Of a stretch of 64,000 nucleotides of DNA, positions 11,990 to 22,903 are shown one piece after another. Each line of letters starts with the position of its first letter. Position 1 is the stretch's first letter. The translations under genes were made by a program, and so were the position numbers. Below the pieces are notes generated by a model. That model saw only the letters and a program-made list of their open reading frames with translations. It was not told where the DNA came from and did no database searches. The stretch is from Thermothielavioides terrestris NRRL 8126 (Eukaryota > Ascomycota > Sordariomycetes > Sordariales > Chaetomiaceae), in the NCBI RefSeq assembly GCF_000226115.1, contig NC_016461.1, forward strand, positions 62,001-126,000, written 5' to 3'.

Positions 11990-14900
11990 CTAGGCGAACG
12001 TACGCTATAGCTAGGGCGTATATAAGGTCGCCCTCAACGCTAGCTAGGACAACTAAACCAACGTTATCTACCTATAGGAGCCCTACTAGTAGCCTAGCTC
12101 TAGAACAAAGATATACCTAGGGTACAATATATTTGCCCTAATTAAGACCTAGGATACTACTGAGGACTGGCTATAAGTCCTTACCTATATATAGAAAGTG
12201 CGCTATATCTGGGCGCTACTACGTTAGCCTATTTCCTACGATATACTATAGGTATAAGTTAATAGTATCGACTTCTTAAACTTCTACCGCCAACTAGATA
12301 TTCTAGAGGCGATCGACTATATATATAGCCTCGAACCTACTATGAGATATATGGTTGGTGGGGACGCTAACGCCCTAGATCCTATATAGGAGCTTAGCGT
12401 TGCCTACCCGATATATAGGGGGCAACGTCTAGCCAACTAGTTGTAGGATATAGGAATGCTATATATAGGGGAGCTAGGAGTAGCCACCTATAAATAGGAG
12501 TATGTCCTAGACCTCGTTTTCAACAATATCCCCTTTACCTAGACCTTTGTAGACTAAAACCTATTTACTAGCTTCGACTACTATATCCTTTTAACCGTTG
12601 TCCTAGATAAGGGTGACAAGCCCCTGCTCTAACCGAAGTACTAGATCCTAGACTCTAACCTCGGCCTATTTAAACAAGTACTAAACTGTTTACTAAACCG
12701 GCTACTAAGCGTAGTAGATATCCTCGATAGGGACTACAAGGCGATCGACTAGTTCGTAGAGCAGCTTAGTAGCGTCTAGAGCTCCGCCTTTATAGCTACG
12801 TTAGTCCAATGTAGACTAGGCGGTAAAAGTACTATCTAGTAGACTAACGAATATAAAGAAGCCTAGAGATAGTAGAAGGTAGCTAAACTACGTTAGATTA
12901 GTGGAGAGCCTAGCAACGAAGACGATTATAAAGAATGTATAGAGGCCTAGAAGGCCTTCTATAGCGTAGTTAAGAAGGCTAAACGACAATACTAAGTAGA
13001 TTAGCTCGATAATGTTTGTACCAACTTAGAACTTTATAGGGTAGTTGCCTAGTATAAGTAGATATAAAATAGGAGGTCCCCCTTGATCAAAGTTAGTAAG
13101 GAGACTCTCCACGACCTAGTATATAAGGCGCGCTATATTGTAGGAGCCCTTTTAGAACGTTTCAATATAGTAGATAATCTAGACAATGACCCCCTCGAGG
13201 GCTAGTAGCTAAATAAGATGAAGCGTAAGCTCTAGTGCCTAGGCAACATCTTACTAGAGGAGGCTACTATATATACTATTGGAGTTAAAAGCACCTCCCC
13301 TAGCATTGACAAAACTATAGTACACCTAATAAAGAGCTACTAGGAGGTACTTAGTAGGGTCGTAATAGACCTCTTTAACAAATATATCGTATTGTAGTAC
13401 TATTTAAAACTATAGAGGGTCATAGAGGTATCTCTTATTCTAAAACTAGGTAAAAGAGACTTCTTAACATCTAAATCTTACTAGCTAATCGCCCTAATTT
13501 CTTATCTAGGCAAGGGCCTTAAGCGGGTTATAGCCTAGCGGATAACCCTCTACGCCTTTAAGGCTAAAATTCTAAGCCCCTAGCATATTAGTGCCCTCCT
13601 ACAAAGGTTGGCGCCCAATCTAGCCGTCTACCTAATATACAACATTGAGTAGAAGCTTACGATAGGAGGCGTTACTACCCTAGTTACCCTCGACGTTCAA
13701 AGAGCCTTTAATGCCCTCCTACCTAAGCGTCTATTGGCCTATATATACGAACAAGGCTAGCCCCTTAGTGTTATACGACTTATTGAATCCTTCCTTAGCG
13801 AACAGAAGATTAAAGCCTAGATTAATAGGGAGTATACGGAGGAACTTCCTATCCCCTATAGGACCTCCTAGGGCTCCCCCTAATCCCTAATCCTATATAT
13901 CCTCTACTTAGCGGAGCTCCTTCAAGCTGAACCTACCCTTCGTTTTAGCTATACCAACGACGTTGGCCTAGTACAATTCAATTGTAAAGGGGATCTACAA
14001 AGGAATACGTAGGACGTAGAAGACACAGTTAGAAAGGTCCTAGAGTAGAGTAACTACAATAAAGTGCAATTCTCTATAGACAAAATAGAGCTAATCCACT
14101 TTATAAGACAATAAGACCCTTAGAACCTACCTATTGTTGTCAACGACTATCTAACGATATACCTAGCTACGGCCCTAGAGCTTAAGGAGAGAAGCCCCCT
14201 ACTTTAGATAGCAATACAATAGCTTAGAGTATAGTTCGATAGATGCCTTACCTTTAAGAGGTACGTCTATAAGCGATATATAAAGGCTAAGAAGATGGCG
14301 TATCATCTATATAACCTTGCTAATACCTAGTATAGGCCCTCTACTTATATACTATAGAAAGCTATAACAACGGTGGTTATCTCTATAGTGCTATACGATA
14401 TAGAATGCTAGTATAGCAAGTATACTAAGCCTATATATAGTAGGGTCTATAGTAGGAAGGAGAGAACCTCCGCCTATATAGAATATTATATCGAGGCGAT
14501 TTAAAGGGTTATAAACGTAGCTATAAGAGCTACCCTCCTAGTATAGTGTACTACGCTAAACAGAGTTCTTTGCTAAGATATAGGTATATCGATGGCGAAG
14601 GTAGCCCTAGAAGAGGCCTAGCTCCGCTTTGCTTTCCAATTATATATAGTAGACAAGGACTACCCCCTAGTTAGGAGGATAGAGATCCTAGCCTGACAAT
14701 AGGGACGTAGAGTAGGTATAGTGCACCGCCTATATACCTAGCTACAATATATAGAACTAGAGTTCCCCTCCTTCGATAGGCCTATTATTCCCCTAATTCA
14801 CTTTACTCTAAGCTATAGGGAGGACCCTATAGAGGGGTTTAACAAAAAGAAGGTCGCTAAACGTTTCGACGCCTAGTAGTAGGAACTGCCGCTAGGCGAT

Positions 14901-15800
14901 ATTGTAGCCTTCTCTAATAGCTCGCTAGAAAAAGACAACGATATATAGAAACTGGGATATAGCTATATAGTCTTTAGGGTAGGCAATATAGAGGAACTAG
15001 TCGACTCCGGCTATACCTCCCTTGACCTATATATAGTTGTATTCGATATAGAGGCCGTTAGGGCGAGGAGAGCCCTCGAGGTGGCCTAGTGGGTAGCGGT
15101 ACCTAGGGACTAGATCTAGGTCTACCTCGATAATATAGGGGCGATATAGTGCCTATATAGCATAGCTTCTAAGACCTTATAGGCCTATTTCCTAGCTTTC
15201 TATAAGGCTATAGAGGCCTATAAGGGCAAGGTCTAGGTTAAGTGGAGCCTAGGGTATATAGGTATTCTAGGCAACGAGATAGTAGATCGGCTTACTAAAG
15301 TAGAGGCCTCGGCGGACTAGGACCTAGAGAGCTAACCTATACTCTCCAAGATTAAGATAGACCTATATAAACGCCTTAAGGCCTTTAGGGCTAGGCAATA
15401 GAGCGAGCTACGACAGGGCCTATCGTAGTACTATAGGACCTAGGAACTAGAGTACAATGTCAAGTACCCGCTAGAGCTAAAATATCTCTCTTAAGGAATG
15501 CTATACCACTTCCTAGCGATATAAACAGGGTATAGGGACTTTACGATATACTATCGCTAATACAACTACGTTGACTATAAACGAGCCTATAAGCACTATA
15601 GCGAAGATAAGAGGCTAGAGCACCTAGTATTTTACTAACGTATACTAGCGCGCTTCTTAGAATAGCTATAGTTAGACAAGTAGAGGGATAGACAAAGGCC
15701 TTTAGATACAATAGAGAAAAGGCTATACCTATAGAACTTAATATATAAGCTAGAGCTCTTTTAGGAATTTATAATAAGAATAGGCTATTACTAACCTTAT
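11990..15800 (+). pseudogene. LINE ORF2 (endonuclease-reverse transcriptase-RNase H) remnant
   Basis: A single reading frame carries the endonuclease, RT and RNase H blocks in order with no indel. Two TAG codons at 14220 and 14232 fall exactly where the conserved W-L-G-V-W-F-D-R motif of this family has tryptophans (sequence: stop-L-R-V-stop-F-D-R). Active-site residues are also changed: the RT box reads Y-T-N-D instead of an A/T-D-D type, and the RNase H start reads F-S-N-S-S (14910-14924) instead of S-D-G-S. The product cannot be made. Ends are approximate. Confidence 0.85.
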
Positions 15801-15918
15801 AGATTTATAATAACCTTATAGATTCTAGATTACAACTTAGTACCTAGCCTAGGCTTCGACTTCTATAGCTAGCGCCTAGATACGCTAACCCTACCTAAGC
15901 CTTATTATTGCTATACTA

Positions 15919-16420
15919 TATAGATCCTCTAGTTTCCCTTAGAGATGCCTACTCGCCAAGGCCTTTACCCCTAGTAGGGCGGGCAGGTTCCTACCTAGGT
16001 ATAGGACTATAGTAGCCTTCTAAGCCGGTATAGACGTATTGCTCTAAGGGGGAGGCGTACTAGGGAGGATAGGCGTCAGGCTTATACTAGACTAGTGGCC
16101 TAGGGCTAGCCAACGAAAAAGGAGATAGAGTTGGAGTATAGAGTATAAAGCAAATAGCGGCGCTATAGTGGGGGTAGCGAGCCTTATAGATCCCTTAGGT
16201 TCCTTCGGAATTGCCTACTCGCTAGGGCCCCTTGCCCCTAGCAGGGCGGGCAGGTTCTCGCCTAGGTATAGGACTATAGTAGCGACCTAGGCCAGTATAG
16301 GCGCTTTGCCCTAGAGGGGGAGGTAGGCTAGGGAGGTCAAGCTATAGGCTTATACTAGACTAGTGGCCTAGGGCTAGCTAACGAAGAAGAAGATAGAGAT
16401 AGTGTACAGGGTACAAAGTG
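15919..16420 (+). repeat. Diverged direct duplication in the LINE 3' region
   Basis: Two copies of roughly 235 bp, starting near 15919 and 16186 (spacing 267), share long blocks such as TGCCTACTCGC, AGGGCGGGCAGGTTC, CCTAGGTATAGGACTATAGT, CTTATACTAGACTAGTGGCC and CTAGGGCTAGC. They differ by many substitutions. They lie after ORF2 and before the 3' end. Confidence 0.75.
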
Positions 16421-16862
16421 GTAGATAGTACTTCTTTTCACTCCTTATTACTGTTTCCTATATATATAGTTATAGGTCTAGTGTCTAGGTCTCTTTACGT
16501 TAGGTTCTCTCGTTTCCTTTCCTTTCCTTTCCTTCCTCTCTTAGGGTTGCCATAGCTACGCCGGTGGCTTAGTATACTGTATCACCGGCTACGATATAGA
16601 CCTAGGCAAGTATATACCGCTATAGTGGCTAGGACAGACAAAGGTCGTAGTATCGTTGGCCTATATACCCTCCTAAATGGAGGGGGGGGGAGCGGCTAGC
16701 AAGGCGGCAACTATACCGCCGAAGTGCCCTACAGGCTCGAGACGCTATATAGATAGTACTAGGAGGAACCACCCTTTTTGTATGTATCTAGCTTAGCGCG
16801 TCCACATATACCACAGGTATATCGTGGGGCTACTGCGTAGCCCTACACCGGACGTTAAGCGC

Positions 16863-16886
16863 CAACAACAACAACAACAACAACAA
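16863..16886 (+). repeat. (CAA)8 3' tail of the LINE
   Basis: Eight perfect CAA units sit directly between the end of the element body and the right target-site duplication. All eight CpA dinucleotides are intact although the body is heavily depleted in such sites. Confidence 0.9.
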
Positions 16887-16901
16887 GCTATAGCACAGCA
16901 C
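16887..16901. repeat. Target-site duplication, right copy
   Basis: Perfect second copy of the 15-bp sequence at 9978-9992. It defines the right insertion boundary. Confidence 0.88.
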
Positions 16902-17266
16902 AGCTACTACTCCTATCCAGGAACGCCAGCTGGCTCCGTCCGGTTCCCTTCCCGGGAATTTGTGTGACAGGCATCCGCGCCTCGTGCCCCTAGCCCGAGA
17001 AGACATTCCGAAGTGGTGTTACTCATCTTTGCAACACGCAGAAGCAGATACCGCCTCTCAATTCAGGCTCGTGGCTACCACCACCCGCGGCCGGCGGGCT
17101 CTTCGGCAAGGGAGCCGAGCCGTCGATGCTACCGAACGGAGGGCGGATGTATAAGGAGACCAAGACCGCCAAGCCACGCAGCCGGCCGTGATTAGATCAC
17201 CCACTGTTCTTTTCTTTGACGGGCTGGCGTCGTCGAGGACGTTCTGGCCCAGGCAACAATCGAACA
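16902..17266 (+). promoter_or_regulatory. Upstream region of the beta-lactamase-like gene
   Basis: 365 bp between the LINE and the start codon at 17267. A TATAAGG word lies at 17150-17156, about 115 bp before the ATG, a usual fungal position. No other element recognised. Confidence 0.35.
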
Positions 17267-17555
17267 ATGTGGACGAAGATCCGGTCATCGCTCCTGGCCC
17301 TCGCGGCGGCCACCCTCGCGCTAGCGGGGCCCAACTGCCCTCCGCTCGGCCCCGTGTACGAGAAGCCGAACAACTTCAACACCAGCTCGGCGATGAAGGC
17401 AGCCCTTGCCAACCTGACGGCTGCGCTGACGGCATGGGACCAAAACAACTCGTCGGCCGTGCGCGCCGACATCACCAGCTACAGCATCGAGGTTTTCAGC
17501 ACGAGCAAGGACCACCCGGTCATCTTCAGCTGGCACCACACCGCGCCGTCTCTGC

Positions 17556-17592
<37 letters not shown>

Positions 17593-19374
17593 CTCCACCA
17601 ACAGCACGGCCGTGGGCGTGTCCAAGACGGACGGCGACACGGTGTACCGGCTAGGCAGCCTCAGCAAGATCTTCACGGTGCTGACGTGGCTGGCGCAGGA
17701 CGGCGACGCCAAGTGGAACGACCCCATCACCAAGTACGTGCCGGAGCTGGCGGCGGCGGCGGACGGGCGGGCCAAGCGTGATCCGGTCGCGAACGTGCCG
17801 TGGGACGAGGTCACGATCGCGGCGCTGGCCGGGCAGCTGTCGGGAGCCATTCGGGATTGTGAGTGTCGAGAAGGATACTTAACCCTAGTAGCGGTGTGTG
17901 AGAAGTTGCGGGTTGACTGGCTGGCTGGCTGACTTGTGACTGGGATTATCAAGACGGCCTGATGAGCGAGGTCACGCAGGAGATGAACCTGACCGAGGCG
18001 GTCAGTTTGGGGTTTCCGCCGCTGAACAGCTCCGACCCCATGCTGCCCAAGTGTGGCGAGTGGCCGCAGTGCAACAGGACCGGTAAGACAGGATGCTGCT
18101 CCACTCAGTCACCTAACACACGCAACGGAGTGCCGGAAGAGAGTAGGTGAATGCTGATACGGAGATGTCATCATGGCAGAGTTCTTTAACGGCCTGCTGC
18201 GCGCGTACCCGTCCTTCGCGCCCTTCACCACGCCCGCTTACACCAACACGGGCTTCCAAATCCTGGCGTACGCGCTCGAGAGCATCAAGGGCAAGAGCTT
18301 CGAGGCCATGATGCAGGAGAGCATCCTCGAGCCGCTGGGGCTGAAGCACACGTACTACCGGAACGCGCCGGCCGAGGAGGGCATCATCCCGGGGGGCAAC
18401 CGCAAGGCCGCCGAGTGGGACTACCAGTTGGGAGACGAAGATCCGTAAGGGTTTTTTTTATTTTGTTTATTTACGATCTCAACTAACTACTCGGGTCGTG
18501 GCATGGGTTGTACGTGAGAAGCTGACTTTTGATTTTCAGTGCCGGCAACATGTACTCGTCCGTCAGCGACATCTCGGCGCTCGGGCGGGCGATCCTTTCG
18601 TCGGCGCTGGTGCCGCCCGTGGTGACGCGGCGATGGCTTAAGCCGGCCGTCATGTCGTCGGAGCTGATCGCCGGCGTGGGCTACCCGTGGGGCATCCGGC
18701 GCGTGGTGGTGCCGTACGCCAACGGCAAGCGGGTCGTCGACGCGTTCAACAAGGCCGGCAACATCGGCTACTACTCGTCGCTGCTGGTGCTGCTGCCGGA
18801 CTACGACGCCGGCTTCGTCATCCTGGCCGCCGGCGAGGCCATCCCCGGCAACAACAACTTCAACCTGGCCGACGTGGTGGGCGCGAGGCTGGTGCCGGCG
18901 CTCGAGGCGGCCGCGCGCGAGCAGGCCGACGCCAAGTTCGCGGGCCAGTACATCGACGAGGATGCCGGGGCCAACTCGTCGCTGCGGCTGACCACGCAGG
19001 CCGACCGGCCCGGGCTCGGCATCGAGGGATGGGTCAGCAACGGCACCGATATGCAGACCATCGCCGTCGTGCTGCAGGGCGGCTACGCGCCCGTCAACCC
19101 GAGCATCCGGCTGTACCCGACGGGGCTCGAGACGGCGCGGCCCGACGGCAGCAGGCGGGTCGCCTACAAGGCCGTGTTCGAGGACCTGAACTTGCCGGCG
19201 AGGGACCCGGCCACCAGCATGTTCTCGACCGACTGCGGCACCTGGGTGTCCTTCACGGGCGTCACGTACGGCACGCAGCCGCTGGACCAGTTCGTCTTCG
19301 AGATCGATGAGACGGGGGCTGTGGTCAGCATCGAGAATCTTGCGCTGAGGTCGGTCATGAAGAAGCGGAGGTAG
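17267..19374 (+). CDS. Secreted serine beta-lactamase-like / penicillin-binding-type protein
   Basis: Exons 17267-17858, 17954-18082, 18180-18444 and 18540-19374 give 606 residues. The start MWTKIRSSLLALAAATLALA is a clear signal peptide, so the protein is likely secreted. The fold shows class-C beta-lactamase/DD-peptidase hallmarks: S-x-x-K at Ser131-Leu-Ser-Lys134 within YRLGSLSKIFT, Y-x-N at Tyr261-Thr-Asn263 in the exon starting at 18180, and a GNIGYYSS segment near the position of the third (H/K-T-G) motif. A beta-strand-rich C-terminal domain of about 140 residues follows, as in other long fungal members. A Ser homopolymer (about ten residues, encoded mostly by AGC, 17558-17590) sits about 30 residues before the catalytic Ser. 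In fungi such proteins act as esterases or amide hydrolases, often on unknown substrates; antibiotic hydrolysis should not be assumed. The LINE sits 380 bp upstream. Confidence 0.85.
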
Positions 19375-19684
19375 CAACGGGGCGCGAGGCAGAGCCGGCT
19401 TGCGGTTGTTGAGTGTAATCACTTTTTGTCTCATGCCGTTCGGGAAGAGAGACCTCTGTGTTTTGTTTAACAACCTTTAAGGGGTAAAATCCTGCACCAC
19501 ATTCACATGCTAAAGCACTGGTGAATCCCTACGTTATCCACAACATCAAATCGGTTGGCCAACCTTGTTGGTCTTGCATATTCTTCATTTCTCAGTAATA
19601 GATATAGGAATCGGCTAAATCCAAACTCTGGCGTTGTTTTTGCTGTTGTCTCTATCCGTGTCCTATATTGAACTCCAGGCTCGA
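19375..19684. other. Intergenic, convergent 3' ends
   Basis: 310 bp between the ends of the beta-lactamase-like and GT2 genes; nothing beyond presumable 3' UTRs seen. Confidence 0.5.
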
Positions 19685-21469
19685 TCAACAAGCCTCGCCG
19701 TTCTGCCCAACTCCAGCACCCATCATCACCCTCCGCATATATCCGCGCCACCGGTTCTCCGCGCCGCCCACCGCAGCCGTCACGCGGGCGATGGCCTCCA
19801 CGAGCTCGGCATCGTCGCTGCTCAGCGCCGCGTTTTGGCCCGCCGCCGCGTCGTCCGCCTGCGCAACCACCCGCCCCAGCGCGGCCCGGATCTTCTCGTG
19901 GTTGTCGGCCATGACTCGCTGCTCGCGCCGCAGTGCCGCGAACGAGCCGTCTAGCCGCTGCAGCTCGTCGATGATCGGCTGCTGGTAGGACCGCACGTGC
20001 GAGCTGTGCTGTCCGCAGAGGTGCGCGATGCGGGCTCGGAGGGCGCGCAGGGCAGGGGTGTGCGGGTGCGCGTCGGCTTGCGCTTCTTTCTCTGCTTGCT
20101 TCGAGCGGCCGCGGTCGACTTTGATCTGTTCCAGCTTGCGTCCGTTCCAGGTGCAGTCCCAGAAGGTCAGCAGCGCCCAGAGCTTGAGGAAGCTGTGGAA
20201 GTAGGCGAAGGCGACGTACGCGGGGAAGAGGACGATATTGCGCGGGTGCCGGCGGAAGTGGTCGAACACCTTGACGACCTTGGTAAGGAGGATCCAACTC
20301 ACCAGGCCTCCCAGCGCCGCGCCCGAGACGCAGGCGGAGGAGCGTGAAAAGAGGTAGACCAGCAGCGGGTCGATGATGGCGGCGAAGTTCGTCAGGGATG
20401 TCAGGTAGACGGCGTAGACGCAGTACGGTTGGCGCCTCCATACGGTGCGGTCCGTGACGAGACTGCACACATTGGATCGCCACGTCGTCCGCGCCCAGCG
20501 CCGGCACTGGGCGAGAAACTTGGTGGCCGGAGGATGCTCAACGCCGAGGATGGTTTCCATGGTGGCGTCGTCGGTGTACTGGATCTTAATATGCCAGCCG
20601 TGGCGCACGACAAATCGCGTCACGTAGTTGTCGTCGTCGGCATTCAGGGGCCCGAAGAGGCCGAAGAAGAACTTCTCGTTCGTATAGCCGGGCAGGAACT
20701 CGGGATGGCGCAGGATCTCGGTGCGGATGGCGCAGGTCCTGCCCGAAACGACAAAGACGCCGCGATCAACCGTGTTCGTGGCCCGGATTTCGAAGTTGTG
20801 TCGGCAGAGATACGTGGCGCCGAGCATGTTCCAGATGCGGACCCAGAGACCGAGGCCGTCGGGGCACCGGACTTGTTTGTTAGTGCCAACCAAGCCCACC
20901 CCCGAGTCCTCGAAGGCGTAGAGCACCGACTGGAGGAAGCGCGGGCCCCAGAAGACGTGGTCATCCAGCAGAACTGTAATGTCCGTCTCGATGTGCGGCA
21001 CGGCCAGGGCCACCTGCTTCCGCTTGCTCACCTCCTGGGTCCTTGCCACCACAAACTGCGTCAATGGGAACCTCTCTTCAAATTCCTTGACTTTCGACAG
21101 TGCCGCGGCGTAGAGCTCGTCGCCCGCCGTCACGACCACGATCTTGGCCGGCTCGTTTTGCGCGCACGACTCGAGACAGCCCCGGAAGGCGGCGCCCTCG
21201 GGGTCGACAGTCGGAATGACGGCCGTCACGTCCCTGGAAGGCATGTAAGTCGGTTCTCTGTCTTTCGGAGGGGGCGCCGGTGAGTAGCACCAGAAGGCTG
21301 CCAGGTTGACGAAAAAGCGGAGGTAGCGCCAAGCGAAGAGACACATGAACCAGTAGAGGTATGAATCGTTACCTGACAGCCACCCGAAGAAGGTGTGCAG
21401 GGCAGCGACCATGGCAACCATGGCTGCCACGTTCATGAGCGTCCGCGCGGCCATCATGCTGAATCCCAT
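19685..21469 (-). CDS. CPS1: Family 2 glycosyltransferase, Cps1-type polysaccharide synthase
   Basis: A single-exon gene of 594 residues. Two N-terminal membrane helices (residues about 8-60) precede a GT2 domain opening at DVTAVIPTVDP. Catalytic signatures are complete: DDH at 169-171, DDDNYVTR from 278, and QCRRW at 321-325, the Q-x-x-R-W motif of processive synthases. Several membrane helices follow (about 345-425), then a charged coiled-coil-like tail. It resembles hyaluronan-synthase-like fungal proteins related to Cryptococcus Cps1; in plant-pathogenic ascomycetes the related GT2 is needed for hyphal growth on solid surfaces. It should use a UDP-sugar at the cytoplasmic face and export a polysaccharide across the plasma membrane. 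The product is not known from sequence. Confidence 0.85.
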   Translation of the reverse strand: MGFSMMAARTLMNVAAMVAMVAALHTFFGWLSGNDSYLYWFMCLFAWRYLRFFVNLAAFWCYSPAPPPKDREPTYMPSRDVTAVIPTVDPEGAAFRGCLESCAQNEPAKIVVVTAGDELYAAALSKVKEFEERFPLTQFVVARTQEVSKRKQVALAVPHIETDITVLLDDHVFWGPRFLQSVLYAFEDSGVGLVGTNKQVRCPDGLGLWVRIWNMLGATYLCRHNFEIRATNTVDRGVFVVSGRTCAIRTEILRHPEFLPGYTNEKFFFGLFGPLNADDDNYVTRFVVRHGWHIKIQYTDDATMETILGVEHPPATKFLAQCRRWARTTWRSNVCSLVTDRTVWRRQPYCVYAVYLTSLTNFAAIIDPLLVYLFSRSSACVSGAALGGLVSWILLTKVVKVFDHFRRHPRNIVLFPAYVAFAYFHSFLKLWALLTFWDCTWNGRKLEQIKVDRGRSKQAEKEAQADAHPHTPALRALRARIAHLCGQHSSHVRSYQQPIIDELQRLDGSFAALRREQRVMADNHEKIRAALGRVVAQADDAAAGQNAALSSDDAELVEAIARVTAAVGGAENRWRGYMRRVMMGAGVGQNGEAC

Positions 21470-21567
21470 AATGGCTAGGCTTCAGGCCAACCGACGCGCG
21501 TCCTCGTAGGTTCACCCGCCGATGCTTGGAACGTGCAATCGTGAAGTAGTCGCAGAGAGGGCAGCAA

Positions 21568-21573
21568 TATATA
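21568..21573 (-). promoter_or_regulatory. TATA-like element upstream of the GT2 gene
   Basis: TATATA within GGTATATATTG on the minus strand, about 100 bp before the start codon at 21469. Position and sequence fit a TATA box; no functional evidence. Confidence 0.35.
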
Positions 21574-22129
21574 CCTCCCTGGAACTGGAGTGGACACGGT
21601 AGTTCCATTCGCTTCGACCTCGGAGGGAAAGCGAAGACCTATTGGCAAAGCTGGTATCTGATATAGCCAACGTGAACGCTGAGATGAAACACATCTCAAC
21701 AGCATTGGCCAATAATACAACTCGAGTGACCGGTTGAATCTTGAGAGGATGAGAACAATGCTGTTATTGCGTGCCCCGAAACCATGCCAGAACAATGTTG
21801 CTCTGTCGGCTTGCTCGAACAGCCAGCCTTTGGGCACAAAGCAAAGGCCCCAGGCCGCTCTGAAAGCATCCCCTGCATCGCACACATCATTAGCACCGAC
21901 TCTACGGTACACGCTGGCTGCGTGGAATGGCATGTTTTATCAACAAGAGCTTGGTAATGCCACGAACTGCAAAGGTCGTGTCACGTAAGATGGACTTCGA
22001 TAAGCAATAGAACAAAGGAACTCAGCGGCCCCTGGACGGTAACCAAACCACGCTCCCAACGCTGTTCGCTGTTCCGTGGCGCAAAGGCAGAGTTTTCCCA
22101 AAGCCTTTTAGCACACAGCGGGTTGTTTG

Positions 22130-22130
<1 letters not shown>

Positions 22131-22184
<54 letters not shown>
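22131..22184. repeat. T54 homopolymer
   Basis: Fifty-four consecutive T on the plus strand in intergenic DNA. Length comparable to the A60 tract at 2647-2706; the exact count may be an assembly approximation. Confidence 0.85.
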
Positions 22185-22903
22185 CCAAGTTCACCAACAT
22201 GGGAAGTGTCAATCCAAATCATGGCACACCCAGATAGACTGAAGCTTTGAAAGGCAAGCCCCAGAATCCTATCCCACAATACCAGGCGGAAACAAACCCT
22301 CACATTATTACTAGGCGATTAGGCCTCATACTTCCATCCCCGTCCTCAACATCAACGCTACATGCAAAAGCGCACGACTTCCAAAGCCAGCAAGCCGCGT
22401 GAGGAAAAGCCGTATCGGACGAGAGCCCACTGAACACAGTAAGGTTCCGTCCAAATGCACTACACTATCAAGTTGATAAGGCATAGCAAGAACTTCTTCC
22501 CTAGGGCAATCTCGCGCCAGCCCACCCGGACTGGTTCATACGTGTGGGGCTCGGATGAGACTCACATCTCGGCTTCGGTCCCGGAAGGGGTGGGGCCCCG
22601 GCCGGGGCGGAGCCCGGTGTCTTCCGGTGGGAGTGAGACACAGCCGGATCACTTGTTCCTGCAATTGCTGGGAGCATAATGGGTAAAGTCAAAAGTTTCC
22701 CGCCACGAGGGAGAACGCACACATTCTATGCCCGACCAACTCAGGCCCAGCGCACACAGTAATACTTCTAATGGTATCTTTGCACGTGAACGCCCTGATC
22801 CCGCTCGCATGGCTGCCAAAGCCTACACGCCGACGCGGCCGCAAACGCCTGGCTACATGCCGAACCGAAAGAAAAGACGGATAGGAGAAAGAGAGACGGC
22901 AGA

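Larger units (their letters stand above)
9993..16886 (+). mobile_element. Full-length Tad1-like LINE retrotransposon, RIP-inactivated
   Basis: A 6.9-kb element bounded by a 15-bp target-site duplication and ending in (CAA)8. In plus frame 3 (codon starts divisible by 3) one long reading frame runs from about 12.0 to 15.8 kb without a frameshift. Landmarks in that frame: LQEPY of the APE endonuclease at 12072-12086 (Gln read as TAG), a GGDANALDP block at 12357, LDLVFNN near 12510, reverse transcriptase VTLDVQRAFNALLPKRLL from 13683 and FSYTNDVGL at 13944, and RNase H GYIGILGNEIVDRLTK from 15252. This is the domain order of Tad1-type elements with an RNase H. Stops are mostly TAG, TpA is greatly enriched and TpG nearly absent, as RIP predicts. 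A hand count of 12001-12060 gives TpA/ApT = 10/3 and (CpA+TpG)/(ApC+GpT) = 3/7. Confidence 0.9.
21470..22903. other. Intergenic with long T tract
   Basis: 1.4 kb from the GT2 start to the 3' end of the next minus-strand gene. Apart from the T54 tract and the GT2 promoter I see no gene, RNA or repeat. Confidence 0.5.

Noticed and set aside
9993..16886. AT-rich stop-filled block as centromeric, mitochondrial or pseudogene-cluster DNA
   Set aside because: The frame with endonuclease, RT and RNase H motifs plus the target-site duplication identify it as a single LINE.
18487..19473. Long antisense open frame over the beta-lactamase-like gene
   Set aside because: It is the GC-rich mirror of a well-supported exon; composition is Arg/Gly/His rich with no family motif.
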